Of a DNA stretch of 64,000 nt, positions 24,298-34,200 are shown piece by piece. Within the stretch, counting starts at the first letter, position 1, and the number at the start of each line of letters is the position of its first letter. The stretch is from Microbacterium thalassium (GTDB taxonomy: Bacteria; Actinomycetota; Actinomycetes; Actinomycetales; Microbacteriaceae): the NCBI RefSeq assembly GCF_014208045.1, contig NZ_JACHML010000001.1, positions 868,001 through 932,000 of the forward strand, in the 5' to 3' direction. Made by a program: the position numbers and the translations under genes. Below the pieces are notes generated by a model. The model was not told the DNA's origin, did not search any database, and saw only the letters and a program-made list of their open reading frames with translations.

Positions 24298-27200
24298 ATG
24301 AGAGACGACAAGCTCGGAGCCCCGCCCACCGGTGCGAAAAGCCCGCGAACGACCTGGCCGGGCAAGGCGTCGCTGACGGCGATGTCGGTTTCGGCCGCGC
24401 TCGCGTGCGGTCTGTTCGCCATGCCCGCAGCCGCCGCACCCGCGGAGGCGGCCCGGGGCGCCTCCTCGGTGAACCAGGCGCTCAGCGCATTCCTCAGCCC
24501 CAGTCTCGACGCCAAGCCGATGGCCCGCATGTGGTTCCCGGATGCCGGCGCCGGCGCCGACGACGAGGGCCTGGCCCTCGTCGCGAAGCACATCGAGGAC
24601 ATGGCCGCGGCCGGATTCGGCGGCGTCGAGATCGCCTACCTCGCCGACGACAGCGACGTGAGCAACGAAGAGCTCGCCACGGTCGGCTGGGGCTCCGAAA
24701 ACTGGAAGCGCATCCTGAAGACGATGCTCAAGACCGCGAACCAGGTTCCGGGCGGCTTCAAGATCGACATCACGATCACGTCGCACTGGCCGCCGGTCGT
24801 CAACACGATCGACCCCAACGACGATGCCCAGCAGCAGCAGGCGACCTACGCCTACCGCAAGCTGACCGCCGCCGATGTCGCGGCGGGAGCGGCATCCGTC
24901 CCGCTGCCCACGCAGCGCACGCAGGACTTCTCGAACAGCAGCGACCTGCGCGCGACGTTCCTCTTCGTGGACAAGCTCTCGGCGGCCACGCTGGCCACCG
25001 TCACGGCGGTGAGCGCCGACGGCACGCCGACGTTCGGGCTCGCCTCGCTCGAGGACGTCACCTCGGCGACCTCGGCGGTTCCCGGCGCGGGCAGCGCCGC
25101 CGGCATCCCGGACGAGGCCACCGCCGCCGCCCTCGGTCTGGACTATCAGACAGACGTGATCGACAAGTGGGGTCCCGAGCCCGCCGACCCGGACTTCGAC
25201 GGCAAGATCGACGCAGACGGCAATCGCAAGCGGATGGCCGACTGGCAGGACGAGTACAGCACCGATCTGTCGGCTGTGGACCTGTCGGGCTACAGTCCAT
25301 CGGACGGCGACGGGTATGCCGTCGGCGATCTGGCGCTGATCGGGTCGTACCACCAGGGCACCGGCCAGGTGCAGTCGGGCGGCTCGTCGGTCACACAGCA
25401 CAACCGCACCTACGCGACCGACTACTTCTCGGCCGAGGGCGTGCAGAAGATCTTCGACCTCTGGGACGAGAACCTGCTCGACGACGAGATGATCGCGCTG
25501 CTCGAGAAGAACGGCAAGCAGGGGACGTCGATCTTCGAGGACTCGATCGAGATCCACAAGGACGGCGCGCTGTGGACCGCCGACCTGCTCGACGAGAACA
25601 GCGCGCTCAACGGGTACGAATCCGCGGTGTACGCGCCGGTGCTCGCGATGGGCTCTTCGAGCATGTTCGACGACTCCGACGAGGCCACGCGACTGATCGA
25701 GGACTACAACCTGACGCTCGGCCATCTGTACGAGACCGAGCACGCAGACCTCATCAAGGACTGGGCGGCATCCTTCGGCTACACGTACCGCGCCCAGGCG
25801 TACACGCTCGACGGTCTCGACATCGCCGGCGCCGCAGCCACGCTCGACATCCCCGAGGGCGACAACTCGACCGCGGGCGACGGCATCCGCAATCTCAAGG
25901 CCGCGACAAACCTCACCGGTCAGAAGCTCCTGTCGATGGAGACATACACCGGCGGGACGATCTTCTCCACGTGGGACGAGGTCGCCAAGGTCGTCAACAG
26001 CGACCTGTCCGACGGCGTGAACCGGTCGATCTTCCACGGGTCGGCGTTCGCTCGCGCTTTCAACGGCTACGAGAGCTCGTGGCCGGGGTGGAACTTCTTC
26101 AAGGTGCTGCGCAACGGCGGCTTCTCGACCTACGATTCCCGGCAGATCTGGTGGGAGGACGCGGACACCTTCAGCGGCTACGTGGCTCGCAGCCAGGGCG
26201 TCATGCAGGCCGGCCAGGCGAAGTCCGACCTCGCCGTGCTGATCGGCAGCGATGCCGGCTACAGCATCCAGAGCGGCAACTCGCTGCAGGAGATGATGAA
26301 CGCCGGGTACTCCTACAACATCCTGTCGCAGGCGCTGCTCGAGGAGCCGGCCGCCATCGTCGAGGACGGCGTCCTGGACCCCGACGGGGCCGAGTACAAG
26401 GCCGTCGTCATCGAGGATGCCTCGAAGCTGTCGACGTCGACCGTCGAGAAGCTCGTCGGCTACGCCGGCGCGGGCCTGCCGATCGTCGTGCTCGACACGG
26501 CTCCGACCCGCGTGTACGGCACCGACAAGCCCGACAACAACGACGCAGACATGCTGGCCGCATGGACCGAGCTCACGGCGATGCCGAACGTCACCACGGT
26601 CGCCGACCAGTCCGCCGCACTCGCGGCGCTCGACGCGACCGGAGTGACCCCGAATGCGTCCTACGACGCGGCCTTCCTCGAGGCGTCGAGTCGAGTGGAG
26701 GGCGGCACGACCTTCTACTACCTGTTCAACGCCGGCACCAGCATCCCGTCGGCAGCCTCGGCGGGCGACACCGAGCTCAAGCTGGTCAGCGCCGAGGGGC
26801 TGTCGGTCGGCGCCCAGCTGCTGCTCGGCACCGGGTCGACGCAGGAGGTCGTCACGGTGACCTCGATCGCCGCGCCGTCCGGCGGGGGCGGTGGATTCCC
26901 CTGGGAGGTCAACCCGTGGACCGTCGGCATCGACGGCGCGCTGACCCACGACCACGCGAGCGGCGACGTGCTGTCCGGTCTCGCCGGTCAGGATGTCACG
27001 CTGTCGGGTTCGGGGACGCCGTATGTGCTGGATGCGTGGACGGGTGAGTTCGAGCCTCTGGCGGAGTACACGCGGGATGGTGACACGGTCACGTTCACGC
27101 CGGAGATCGGCGTGGAGGATGCCGAGTTCGTGGTGCTGGTGGACGACAACGGCAAGCAGCCGCATGCGACGGAGGTGTCCGGGGGCGATCTGGTGGTGTC

Positions 27201-27813
27201 GAGCAACAAGCTGGTGCATCACGCGTTCGAGCCGGGCGAGTACGAGGTGACCCTGGCGGACGGCTCGGTGAAGGACGTCTCGGTGTCGTCGGTTCCGGAC
27301 GATGTGAGCCTGGCTGATGGGTGGGATCTGTCGCTGGAGAGCTGGGGTCCGGATGCGGAGGCCAACGCGGTCGATCCGACGGAGTCGGCGAGGACGACGG
27401 TGGAGTTCTCCGACGTGGCTCTGGGTGACTGGAGCGATCTGCCGGCGACCGGTGAGCAGCTGTCCGAGCTGGGTGTGGACTCGATCGACGAGGTGTCGGG
27501 CATCGGCACGTACTCGACGAGCTTCTCACTGGGCAAGGACTGGCGCGATGCCGGTGCGGTGCTGCATCTGGAGCACGGTGCGGACATGGTGACGAACGTC
27601 GTGGTGAACGGGAAGGTGTTCGACGACGTCGATCAGCTCTCCGACACGATCGATCTCGCCAAGGCCCTCAAGGTCGGCGAGAACCGCATCGAGATCACCA
27701 TCGACACCACGCTCGAACGGCGCTACAAGACCGAGAACGGCGGAGCCGGTTCGGCGGCCACCGGACTGACCGGCGTCTCACTGGACGCCTACACGATCAC
27801 GACGCTCAAGTGA
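24298..27813 (+). CDS. Secreted GH106-like glycosidase (probable alpha-L-rhamnosidase), with insert
   Basis: A 1171-residue exported protein. The signal peptide covers about residues 1-47 (cleavage near AAAA-PAEAA). The GH106-type start follows: PSLDAKPMARMWFPDAGAGADDEGLALV, then DMAAAGFGGVEIAYL and ITSHWPP. The C-terminus is a beta-sandwich (WDLSLESWGPD...VEFSDVALGDWSDLP...VVVNGKVFDDVD). It should release terminal L-rhamnose from plant or microbial glycans outside the cell. Compared with the paralogue at 31252 it carries about 85 extra residues (817-900) with a GGGGG linker. The DNA after 27001 switches to G-ending codons for about 600 nt, so the 3' part may be recombined. GAAGGA precedes ATG 24298. 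GH106 is judged from motif recall. Confidence 0.85.
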   Translation: MRDDKLGAPPTGAKSPRTTWPGKASLTAMSVSAALACGLFAMPAAAAPAEAARGASSVNQALSAFLSPSLDAKPMARMWFPDAGAGADDEGLALVAKHIEDMAAAGFGGVEIAYLADDSDVSNEELATVGWGSENWKRILKTMLKTANQVPGGFKIDITITSHWPPVVNTIDPNDDAQQQQATYAYRKLTAADVAAGAASVPLPTQRTQDFSNSSDLRATFLFVDKLSAATLATVTAVSADGTPTFGLASLEDVTSATSAVPGAGSAAGIPDEATAAALGLDYQTDVIDKWGPEPADPDFDGKIDADGNRKRMADWQDEYSTDLSAVDLSGYSPSDGDGYAVGDLALIGSYHQGTGQVQSGGSSVTQHNRTYATDYFSAEGVQKIFDLWDENLLDDEMIALLEKNGKQGTSIFEDSIEIHKDGALWTADLLDENSALNGYESAVYAPVLAMGSSSMFDDSDEATRLIEDYNLTLGHLYETEHADLIKDWAASFGYTYRAQAYTLDGLDIAGAAATLDIPEGDNSTAGDGIRNLKAATNLTGQKLLSMETYTGGTIFSTWDEVAKVVNSDLSDGVNRSIFHGSAFARAFNGYESSWPGWNFFKVLRNGGFSTYDSRQIWWEDADTFSGYVARSQGVMQAGQAKSDLAVLIGSDAGYSIQSGNSLQEMMNAGYSYNILSQALLEEPAAIVEDGVLDPDGAEYKAVVIEDASKLSTSTVEKLVGYAGAGLPIVVLDTAPTRVYGTDKPDNNDADMLAAWTELTAMPNVTTVADQSAALAALDATGVTPNASYDAAFLEASSRVEGGTTFYYLFNAGTSIPSAASAGDTELKLVSAEGLSVGAQLLLGTGSTQEVVTVTSIAAPSGGGGGFPWEVNPWTVGIDGALTHDHASGDVLSGLAGQDVTLSGSGTPYVLDAWTGEFEPLAEYTRDGDTVTFTPEIGVEDAEFVVLVDDNGKQPHATEVSGGDLVVSSNKLVHHAFEPGEYEVTLADGSVKDVSVSSVPDDVSLADGWDLSLESWGPDAEANAVDPTESARTTVEFSDVALGDWSDLPATGEQLSELGVDSIDEVSGIGTYSTSFSLGKDWRDAGAVLHLEHGADMVTNVVVNGKVFDDVDQLSDTIDLAKALKVGENRIEITIDTTLERRYKTENGGAGSAATGLTGVSLDAYTITTLK

Positions 27814-27820
27814 TCGATCG

Positions 27821-27849
27821 CTCGGGGGCGGCCGTGCGCCGCCCCCGAG
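27821..27849 (+). terminator. Terminator hairpin after the first GH106-like gene
   Basis: CTCGGGGGCGGC (27821-27832) pairs fully with GCCGCCCCCGAG (27838-27849) around a 5-nt loop, 7 nt after the stop codon. There is no T-run. Confidence 0.75.
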
Positions 27850-27942
27850 CCTCGCCCATGGCGATTCTCCGCCGGAAGCACGACCGATGACCCCCACATC
27901 GCCCAAGATCCGGATCGCCCGCGCAGCCGCGGCGGGTGCCTC

Positions 27943-27982
27943 TCAACGTGACCTACCGCGAATGCGGTAGGTCACGTTGACA
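27943..27982. promoter_or_regulatory. 38-bp perfect inverted repeat overlapping the two-component promoter
   Basis: The arms 27943-27959 and 27964-27980 are perfect 17-bp complements around a GAAT centre; the core reads TACCGCGAATGCGGTA. TTGACA (27977-27982) overlaps the right arm and fits as a -35; the -10 is poor (CAGAGT at 28002 with 19-nt spacing). Such a site at -35 fits control by a dimeric LuxR-type response regulator, probably the one encoded at 29178. As RNA it would also be a very stable hairpin, but it lies upstream of the genes and not after one. Confidence 0.65.
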
Positions 27983-28020
27983 GTGTGCAGATTCGCGGGC
28001 CCAGAGTGCAGGATGAAACC

Positions 28021-29181
28021 ATGCGAGGGAGCACCGACCACCGTCCGGTGAAGTACATCCCGTACCCGGTCACGACAGCGGTCGCCATCGGCGTCGTCAT
28101 CGTGCTGGGCACCGTCGAGAGCGTCGGACGCGAGACCATCGCGATCCGTGCCGAGGACGCGGTGCACTTCGCCGGACTGCTGATCGCGGCGTCCGCGCTG
28201 ATCCTGCGCGCGCGCTGGCCGCTGATCGCCGTCGCGGTGACCGGGGCGGTGAACGTCGTCGCCCTGCTGTACGAATGGCCCAGCCCGGGCTATCAGGTGG
28301 CATGGCTCATCGCGATCTTCTCCTTCACGCTCGTCGCGTCGCTTCGGATGTCGATCATCGTGTCGAGCGTCTGCGTGGCTGCCGGCGTCGCAGCCGTCAT
28401 GCTGACCGGGGACTGGGGATGGCTGTCCATGAAGCCGCTCAGCATCGTGATCACCGTGCTCTTCGCGGCAGGGCTCGGATACACCTTCCAGGTGCGGGAC
28501 GAACGGGTTCGAACTTCCGCCGCGCTTGCGGCGGCGGCGGAGGCCAACAGAGCCACCGAGGTCGAGCGCCATCTCAATGCCCAGCGCCTGGCCACGGCGC
28601 GCGAGCTTCACGACGCGGTGGGTCACCAGCTCACCGTCATCTCCCTGAACGCCGGCAATGCCCTGGAGGCGCTGGACGTGCGTCCCCCGGATGCCCGGCG
28701 CGCGCTTCACACGATCGAGGATGCGGCGGCCGGCCTGATCGAGGAGGTCGGGCGCGTCCTCGAGCAGCTGCGGTCCTCGGGGGAAGCGACTCCGGGCAAG
28801 GGGTTGAGCGATCTGCCCTCGCTGATCGCGCGGTTCCAGAGGGAGCACCTCATCATCGACTTCCGCATGACCGAAGGTGCGGCGCCCGATGCACGGGGCG
28901 ACGTCGCGTACCAGGTCGTGCAGGAGGCGCTCGTGAATGCCCTGCGGTATGCCGACACGGCGTACCCCGTGCGCGTGAATGTGGTCGTGGGTGATCCGAT
29001 CGTGATCGACGTCGTCAACCACGTCTCCGATCGCGGCACTGTCAGTGCGGGCACACGGTTCGGGCTCCGCGGCATCGCCGAGCGCGTCGAGCCGCTCGGT
29101 GGCCACGTCAGCGGGGAGCGGCGTGACGGGCTGTTCGTCCTGCAGGCGACGGTTCCTTCGCGTGTGGAGGCGGGCACATGA
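28021..29181 (+). CDS. Sensor histidine kinase, NarL/DesK-type (HisKA_3)
   Basis: A 386-residue membrane sensor kinase. The N-terminal 150 residues hold about five hydrophobic helices with very short loops, so sensing is probably within or near the membrane. The HisKA_3 box is ARELHDAVGHQLTVI with phospho-acceptor His197. The ATPase domain shows QVVQEALVNALRYA (N box) and GLRGIAERVEPLGG (G box). An earlier in-frame GTG at 27985 would fall on the presumed transcription start; ATG 28021 has AGGA upstream. It overlaps the response regulator by 4 nt and sits between two glycosidases, so it may sense rhamnoside availability or envelope stress from the polysaccharide. Confidence 0.92.
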   Translation: MRGSTDHRPVKYIPYPVTTAVAIGVVIVLGTVESVGRETIAIRAEDAVHFAGLLIAASALILRARWPLIAVAVTGAVNVVALLYEWPSPGYQVAWLIAIFSFTLVASLRMSIIVSSVCVAAGVAAVMLTGDWGWLSMKPLSIVITVLFAAGLGYTFQVRDERVRTSAALAAAAEANRATEVERHLNAQRLATARELHDAVGHQLTVISLNAGNALEALDVRPPDARRALHTIEDAAAGLIEEVGRVLEQLRSSGEATPGKGLSDLPSLIARFQREHLIIDFRMTEGAAPDARGDVAYQVVQEALVNALRYADTAYPVRVNVVVGDPIVIDVVNHVSDRGTVSAGTRFGLRGIAERVEPLGGHVSGERRDGLFVLQATVPSRVEAGT

Positions 29182-29831
29182 TCCGGGTGCTCATCGTCGA
29201 CGACCAGCCGCTCATCCGCGCCGCGCTCAGGGACCTGATCACCAACCACCCCGCTCTCGAGCTGGTCGCCGAGGCGGACGACGGCATCGGAGCGGTCGCG
29301 GCAGCGAAGCGCCTGCATCCAGACGTGGTGCTGATGGACATCCAGATGCCGACGATGGACGGCATCGAGGCGACGAGGACGATCACCGCGGCACCGATCG
29401 AGGCGAAGGTCCTGATCCTCACGACCTTCGAGGAGCCGCAGAACGTGCTCGCCGCAGTGGACGCAGGGGCGAGCGGCTTCATCGGAAAGAGTGCACCCGC
29501 TCGGCAGCTGGCCGACGCCATCGTCGCCGTCCACGCGGGGGATCTGTCCATGTCGTCGCGCGCGATCGAGGCCTTGGTGGCGGCAGCGCAGGGCAGGGTC
29601 TCGGCGCCGGATGGGGAATCGGCGTTCGACGCTCTGACTCCCCGAGAGCGGGAGCTCGTCATCCTGACTGCCGAGGGTCTCAGCGATGACGACATCGCGA
29701 CATCGCTGTCGATCTCGCGACAGACCGCCAAGACCCACATAAACCGCGCGATGGTCAAACTTCACGTCGGCACCAGGGCACAGCTCGTCGCCCTCGCCTA
29801 CCGGGCGCACCTGGTGCACGCGCCGCGCTGA
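29178..29831 (+). CDS. NarL/FixJ-family response regulator
   Basis: A 217-residue two-domain response regulator. The receiver domain has the acid pair Asp8-Asp9, phospho-acceptor Asp54 (VLMDIQMP) and conserved Lys in FIGKS. The C-terminal LuxR HTH is LTPRERELVILTAEGLSDDDIATSLSISRQTAKTHINRAMVKLHV. It is translationally coupled to the kinase gene. The palindromes with core TACCGCGAAyrCGGTA at 24026 and 27951 are the natural candidates for its binding sites, which would give autoregulation and control of the upstream glycosidase; this is inferred. Confidence 0.94.
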   Translation: MIRVLIVDDQPLIRAALRDLITNHPALELVAEADDGIGAVAAAKRLHPDVVLMDIQMPTMDGIEATRTITAAPIEAKVLILTTFEEPQNVLAAVDAGASGFIGKSAPARQLADAIVAVHAGDLSMSSRAIEALVAAAQGRVSAPDGESAFDALTPRERELVILTAEGLSDDDIATSLSISRQTAKTHINRAMVKLHVGTRAQLVALAYRAHLVHAPR

Positions 29832-29910
29832 ATCTCGCCGCGTCGGGAGCACTCACTTCGTGAGGAGATGGCCGATTCCGGACAGGATGTTGCCACCGGC
29901 GAGCCGGAGT

Positions 29911-29947
29911 TGGTTCACTTCTGATCACCGCTGAATCCATTCAATTG
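29911..29947 (+). promoter_or_regulatory. 37-bp promoter box shared with the GH106-like gene, copy 2
   Basis: The second copy of the box seen at 24193-24229, containing TGGTTCACT and the inverted repeat TGAATCCATTCA (29932-29943). It lies 41-77 nt before the ATG of the RhaS-like gene, the position of a core promoter. The AGCCGGAGT just upstream of it also recurs near 24178, separated there by 7 extra nt. Confidence 0.55.
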
Positions 29948-29987
29948 GACTCGGCGCACCAAGAGAACCGATCGAGGAGGATCGCAC

Positions 29988-31046
29988 ATGGTGATCGCAT
30001 TGGGACGCAGTTTTGGACGCGTCGGCATCGGCCTGACCGCGCTGGTGGCGGCATCCGCCCTGGCGCTGACGGGCTGCTCGAGCTCGGGTACCGAGGGCAC
30101 GGCGACGGGTGATTCGGGTGGTGACGCTGGCAGCGATGTGTCGATCGTGATGCTGCCGAAGAACCTGGGCAACCCGTACTTCGACACCTCGACCGGTGGT
30201 GCCGAGGCGGCGGTCGAGGAGTTCGGCGGGACGTTCGAGGAGGTCGGTCCGACCGAGGCTTCGCCGACGGCGCAGGTGCCGTTCATCCAGACGGCGGCGC
30301 AGCAGGGCGCGAGCGCGCTGATCGTGTCGGCGAACGACCCCGAGGCTATCTGCGACGCGCTGGACGAGGCGCGCGACGCGGGTGTGAAGGTCGTCACGTT
30401 CGACTCGGACACCAACCCGGACTGCCGTGACCTGTTCATCAACCAGGCCACCGCTGAGGGCATCGCGAAGATCCAGGTCGATCTGATCACCGAGCAGATC
30501 GGCGACGAGGGCCAGATCGCGGTGCTGTCGGCATCGGCGAACGCGACGAACCAGAACGCCTGGATCGAGATGATGCAGGCCGAGCTCGACGCGAACCACC
30601 CGAACGTGGAGCTGGTGGAGATCGCCTATGGCGACGACGACGACCAGACCTCGTTCGACAAGACCGCGGCTCTGCTGCAGACCTATCCCGACCTGAAGGG
30701 CATCGTCTCGCCCACCACGGTCGGCATCTCGGCTGCGGCGCGCTACCTGTCGACGTCGGAGTACAAGGGCGAGATCGCGCTGACGGGTCTGGGTACCCCG
30801 AACCAGATGCGCGAGTACGTCGAGGACGGCACCGTGACCGCGTTCGCGCTGTGGAACCCGGCCGACCTGGGCTACCTGGCCGCGTACGCGGCGCAGGCGC
30901 TGGCGACCGGTGAGATCACCGGCGCCGAGGGCGACACGTTCGAGGCCGGCGAGCTGGGCTCGTACACCGTCGACGCGGACGCGACCGTGCTGCTCGGCGA
31001 GCCGTACGTGTTCGACGCCGACAACATCGGCGACTTCGACTTCTAA
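29988..31046 (+). CDS. Rhamnose-type ABC transporter substrate-binding lipoprotein (RhaS/LsrB group)
   Basis: A 352-residue lipoprotein. The signal peptide ends in the lipobox LTGC (LALTGCSSSG). The mature part has the RhaS/LsrB signatures MLPKNLGNPYFDTSTGGAEAA, ALIVSANDPEAICDAL and VTFDSDTNPDCRDLFINQ, and the C-terminal LGEPYVFDADNIGDFDF of actinobacterial rhamnose-binding proteins. Autoinducer-2 binding is an alternative in this family, but the two flanking rhamnosidase-like genes favour L-rhamnose. No permease or ATPase gene is adjacent, so it must work with a transporter encoded elsewhere. GAGGAGG precedes ATG 29988. Confidence 0.85.
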   Translation: MVIALGRSFGRVGIGLTALVAASALALTGCSSSGTEGTATGDSGGDAGSDVSIVMLPKNLGNPYFDTSTGGAEAAVEEFGGTFEEVGPTEASPTAQVPFIQTAAQQGASALIVSANDPEAICDALDEARDAGVKVVTFDSDTNPDCRDLFINQATAEGIAKIQVDLITEQIGDEGQIAVLSASANATNQNAWIEMMQAELDANHPNVELVEIAYGDDDDQTSFDKTAALLQTYPDLKGIVSPTTVGISAAARYLSTSEYKGEIALTGLGTPNQMREYVEDGTVTAFALWNPADLGYLAAYAAQALATGEITGAEGDTFEAGELGSYTVDADATVLLGEPYVFDADNIGDFDF

Positions 31047-31064
31047 ACCGAAGCACGCCCGGCT

Positions 31065-31095
31065 CCCGGGGCGCCTCTGACCACGGCGCCCCGGG
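31065..31095 (+). terminator. Terminator hairpin after the RhaS-like gene
   Basis: CCCGGGGCGCC (31065-31075) pairs perfectly with GGCGCCCCGGG (31085-31095), loop 9 nt, starting 18 nt after the stop. Confidence 0.7.
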
Positions 31096-31251
31096 CAGCC
31101 GCCGATCGTCGTGCCCACGAAGTGACCGAAGACGCCGAGTAGTCGGCGACGAAGGGCCGACCGGGCCGCCCTCCGGACGGACAGAAACACCATCCCCACG
31201 AGCCCGCCGCAGCGCAGGTGCTGAGGCGACGACAAGAGAAACGGAAGATCG

Positions 31252-34200
31252 ATGAAGACTCGACCGACCTCACAGAAGGATCCCCGGTGGCTCTCGCGCA
31301 GAGCGTGCGCGGTGCTGGCCACCGGGTCGCTCGCGCTCGGCCTTGCCGCGCTGCCGGGAGGAGCGGCGATCGCGGCCGCACCCGACGCCGCTCTCGACAG
31401 CGTCGAGGCGACCTTCGGCAGTCCTTCCCTGGACGCGCGCCCGATGGCGCGCATGTGGTTCCCCGATGCGGGGGCTGGCGCCGACGAGGAAGGACTGGCC
31501 CTCGTCGAGAAGCAGATCCGCGACATGGCGCGGGAGGGGTTCGGCGGCGTGGAGGTCTCGTTCCTCGCCGACACCTCCAGCTATGACAACGACGACGCCG
31601 CCGTCATCGGGTGGGGCACAGACAACTGGCAGAGGGTCCTCAAGCGCCTGCTGACCACGGCGAACTCGATCGAGGCGGGCTTCAAGGTCGACATCACGAT
31701 CACGTCCCACTGGCCCCCGATCGTGAACTCGATCGATCCCAATGACGACGAACAGCAGCAGGAAGCCGCCCACGCCTATCGGAAGATCACCGCCGACGAC
31801 CTCGGCGCCGTCGCGGCGATCCCGCTCCCCGAGCAGAAGACGCGCGACTATCACAACGAGTTCGGCACCGACAAGAGCGCACCCTTCCTCTTCGTGGACA
31901 AGCTCTCCGCGGCGACGGTGGTCCAGGTCGAGAGCATCGAGGGCGACTCCCCCGTCTTCGATCTGGAGACCCTGACGGACGTGACCGATGTGACCGGCGA
32001 GCAGATGGACGGTGAGGAGTACACGGGCTACGCCGCCGGCGTCCCCGACGAGGCGTATGCCGACGCGAACGGCATCGACTACGAGAACGAGGTCGTGGCG
32101 AAGTTCGGTCCCGAGCCCGCCGACCCGAGCTTCAGCGGCAAGATCGACGACGACGGCAATCGCAAGCGGATGGCCGACTGGCAGCACATCTACGAGACCG
32201 ACCTCGCCGGTGTCGCGGCACTGGACGGCTACGAGCCGAGCGAGGGCGACGAACTCGCCGCCGGCGACTGGGTGCTGTTCGGCAGCTACCACCACGGTAC
32301 GGGCCAGGTTATGTCCGGCGGCGCGTCGGTCACCATCCACAACCGCTCCTACGCCACCGACTACTTCAGCGCCGAGGGTGCACAGAAGCTCTTCGACTTC
32401 TGGGACGACCACATCCTGGACGACGAGATGATCGCGCTGCTGAAGGAGAACGGCAAGCAGGGCACCAGCATCTTCGAAGACTCCATCGAGATCCACGCCG
32501 ACAGCCCGCTGTGGACCGCGGATCTGATCGACGAGATGGGAGAGACGAACGGATACGACGCCTCGGCGTATGCGCCGATCCTCGCGATGGGGTCAGCGAC
32601 GTCGTTCGACGACGTCGACCTGGCGACCCGGATCCTCGAGGACAAGAACCTCGCACTCGGCGAGCTGTACGAGACCGAGCACGCTTCGCTCATCAGCGAC
32701 TGGACGTCGACGTTCGACTACACCTACCGGGCCCAGGCGTACACCCTGGCGGGACTCGACATCGCGGCCGCCGCGGCTGCCGTCGACATCCCGGAGGGCG
32801 ACAACTCCACCTCCGGTGATGGTCTGCGCAACATCGCGGCAGCGGTGAACCTCGCGGACGGGTCGCTCCTGTCGATGGAGACCACGACCTTCTCCGCGGA
32901 CATCAACTCGACGTGGCAGACGGTCGCCCGTGAGGTCAACCGAGACCTGTCGCACGGCGTCAATCGCTCGATCTTCCACGGCTCGGCGTTCGCACGGACG
33001 TTCAACGACTACCGCGACGACTGGCCGGGCTGGAACTTCGTGTGCTGCGGCAACCGGAGCTTCTCGTCTTACAACGCCCGCCAGATCTGGTGGGACGACG
33101 CCGACACGTTCAGCGGCTATGTCGCACGGAGCCAGGCGGTCATGCAGGCGGGCGAGGCGGATGTCGATCTCGCCGTGCTCCTCGGCACGAACACGGGCTT
33201 CCAGATCCAGAACGGCAACTCGATGCAGGTGCTGCTGGACGAGGGCTTCTCGTACAACCTGCTGAGTGAGGCGCTGCTGGACGAGCCCTCGGCCGTGGTG
33301 GACGGTGGCGTTCTCGCCCCGGACGGGCCCGCATACGATGCGCTCATCGTTCGCCAGGCGGACCGGATGTCCGCTCCGGCGGTGCAGAAGCTGGCCGACT
33401 ACGCCGACGCCGGGCTCCCGGTGATCCTGTACGACTCGGAGATCAGCCGCGTCTACGGAACGCAGAAGCCCGGGAACACGGATGCCGACCTCGCCGCGGC
33501 GATCGCAGACCTGACGACGAAGTCGAACGTCGCTGTCGTCGACACGCAGATCGAGGTCGCCGCGACGCTGGCAGGCTGGGGCATCGAGCCCGACGCTCAG
33601 CACGAGCAGCCCGAGTTGGAGGCATCCCACCGCGCCGACGGCGATGTCGACTACTACTACCTCTACAACGCGAACGGGTCCGCCACGATGTACGGCGCGA
33701 CCGTCTCGCTCGCGGGGACGGGCAAGCCGTATGCGCTAGACGCGTGGACCGGAGAGGTCACCCCGATCACCGAGTACCGAGTGGAGGACGGGCGCGTGAC
33801 GGTGACCGTCGATCTCGAGCAGCGGGACGCGGCCATCATCGCCCTCGTAGGTGACGACACCGCCGGCGGGCTGCATGCGGAGTCGCTGGACGGCGCCACC
33901 GCGGTCTTCCAGAACGACAACACGCTCGTCGTGCGCACGACCGAGGCCGGCAGCTATGCGATCGATGGATCGGGCGACAAGGACACGACCATCGAGGTCG
34001 CCGCCGCGCCCGCTCCGGTGTCGTTGAGCGATGGCTGGAGTCTGACGCTCGAGAGCTGGGGTCCCGACCCTGAGCGCAACGACGTCGATCCCACGCTGTC
34101 GAGCACCGAGACGGTCACGTTCGACGACATCGCGCTCGGCTCGTGGAGCGATCTTCCGGCGACATCCGACCAGCTCGACGAGCTCGGAGTGGACAGTATG

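Noticed and set aside
23987..24301. 104-codon plus-strand open frame in the region before the first GH106-like gene
   Set aside because: It runs across the palindrome and promoter box, lacks a ribosome site and has no recognisable sequence.
24223..27222. 999-codon minus-strand open frame opposite the first GH106-like gene
   Set aside because: Same reason: high GC keeps the complementary frame open; composition is Arg/Val/Asp-rich without domains or ribosome site.
27943..27980. Reading the 38-bp inverted repeat as a transcription terminator
   Set aside because: A separate terminator already follows the glycosidase at 27821-27849, and this repeat overlaps a TTGACA -35 just before the kinase gene; an operator is the simpler reading.
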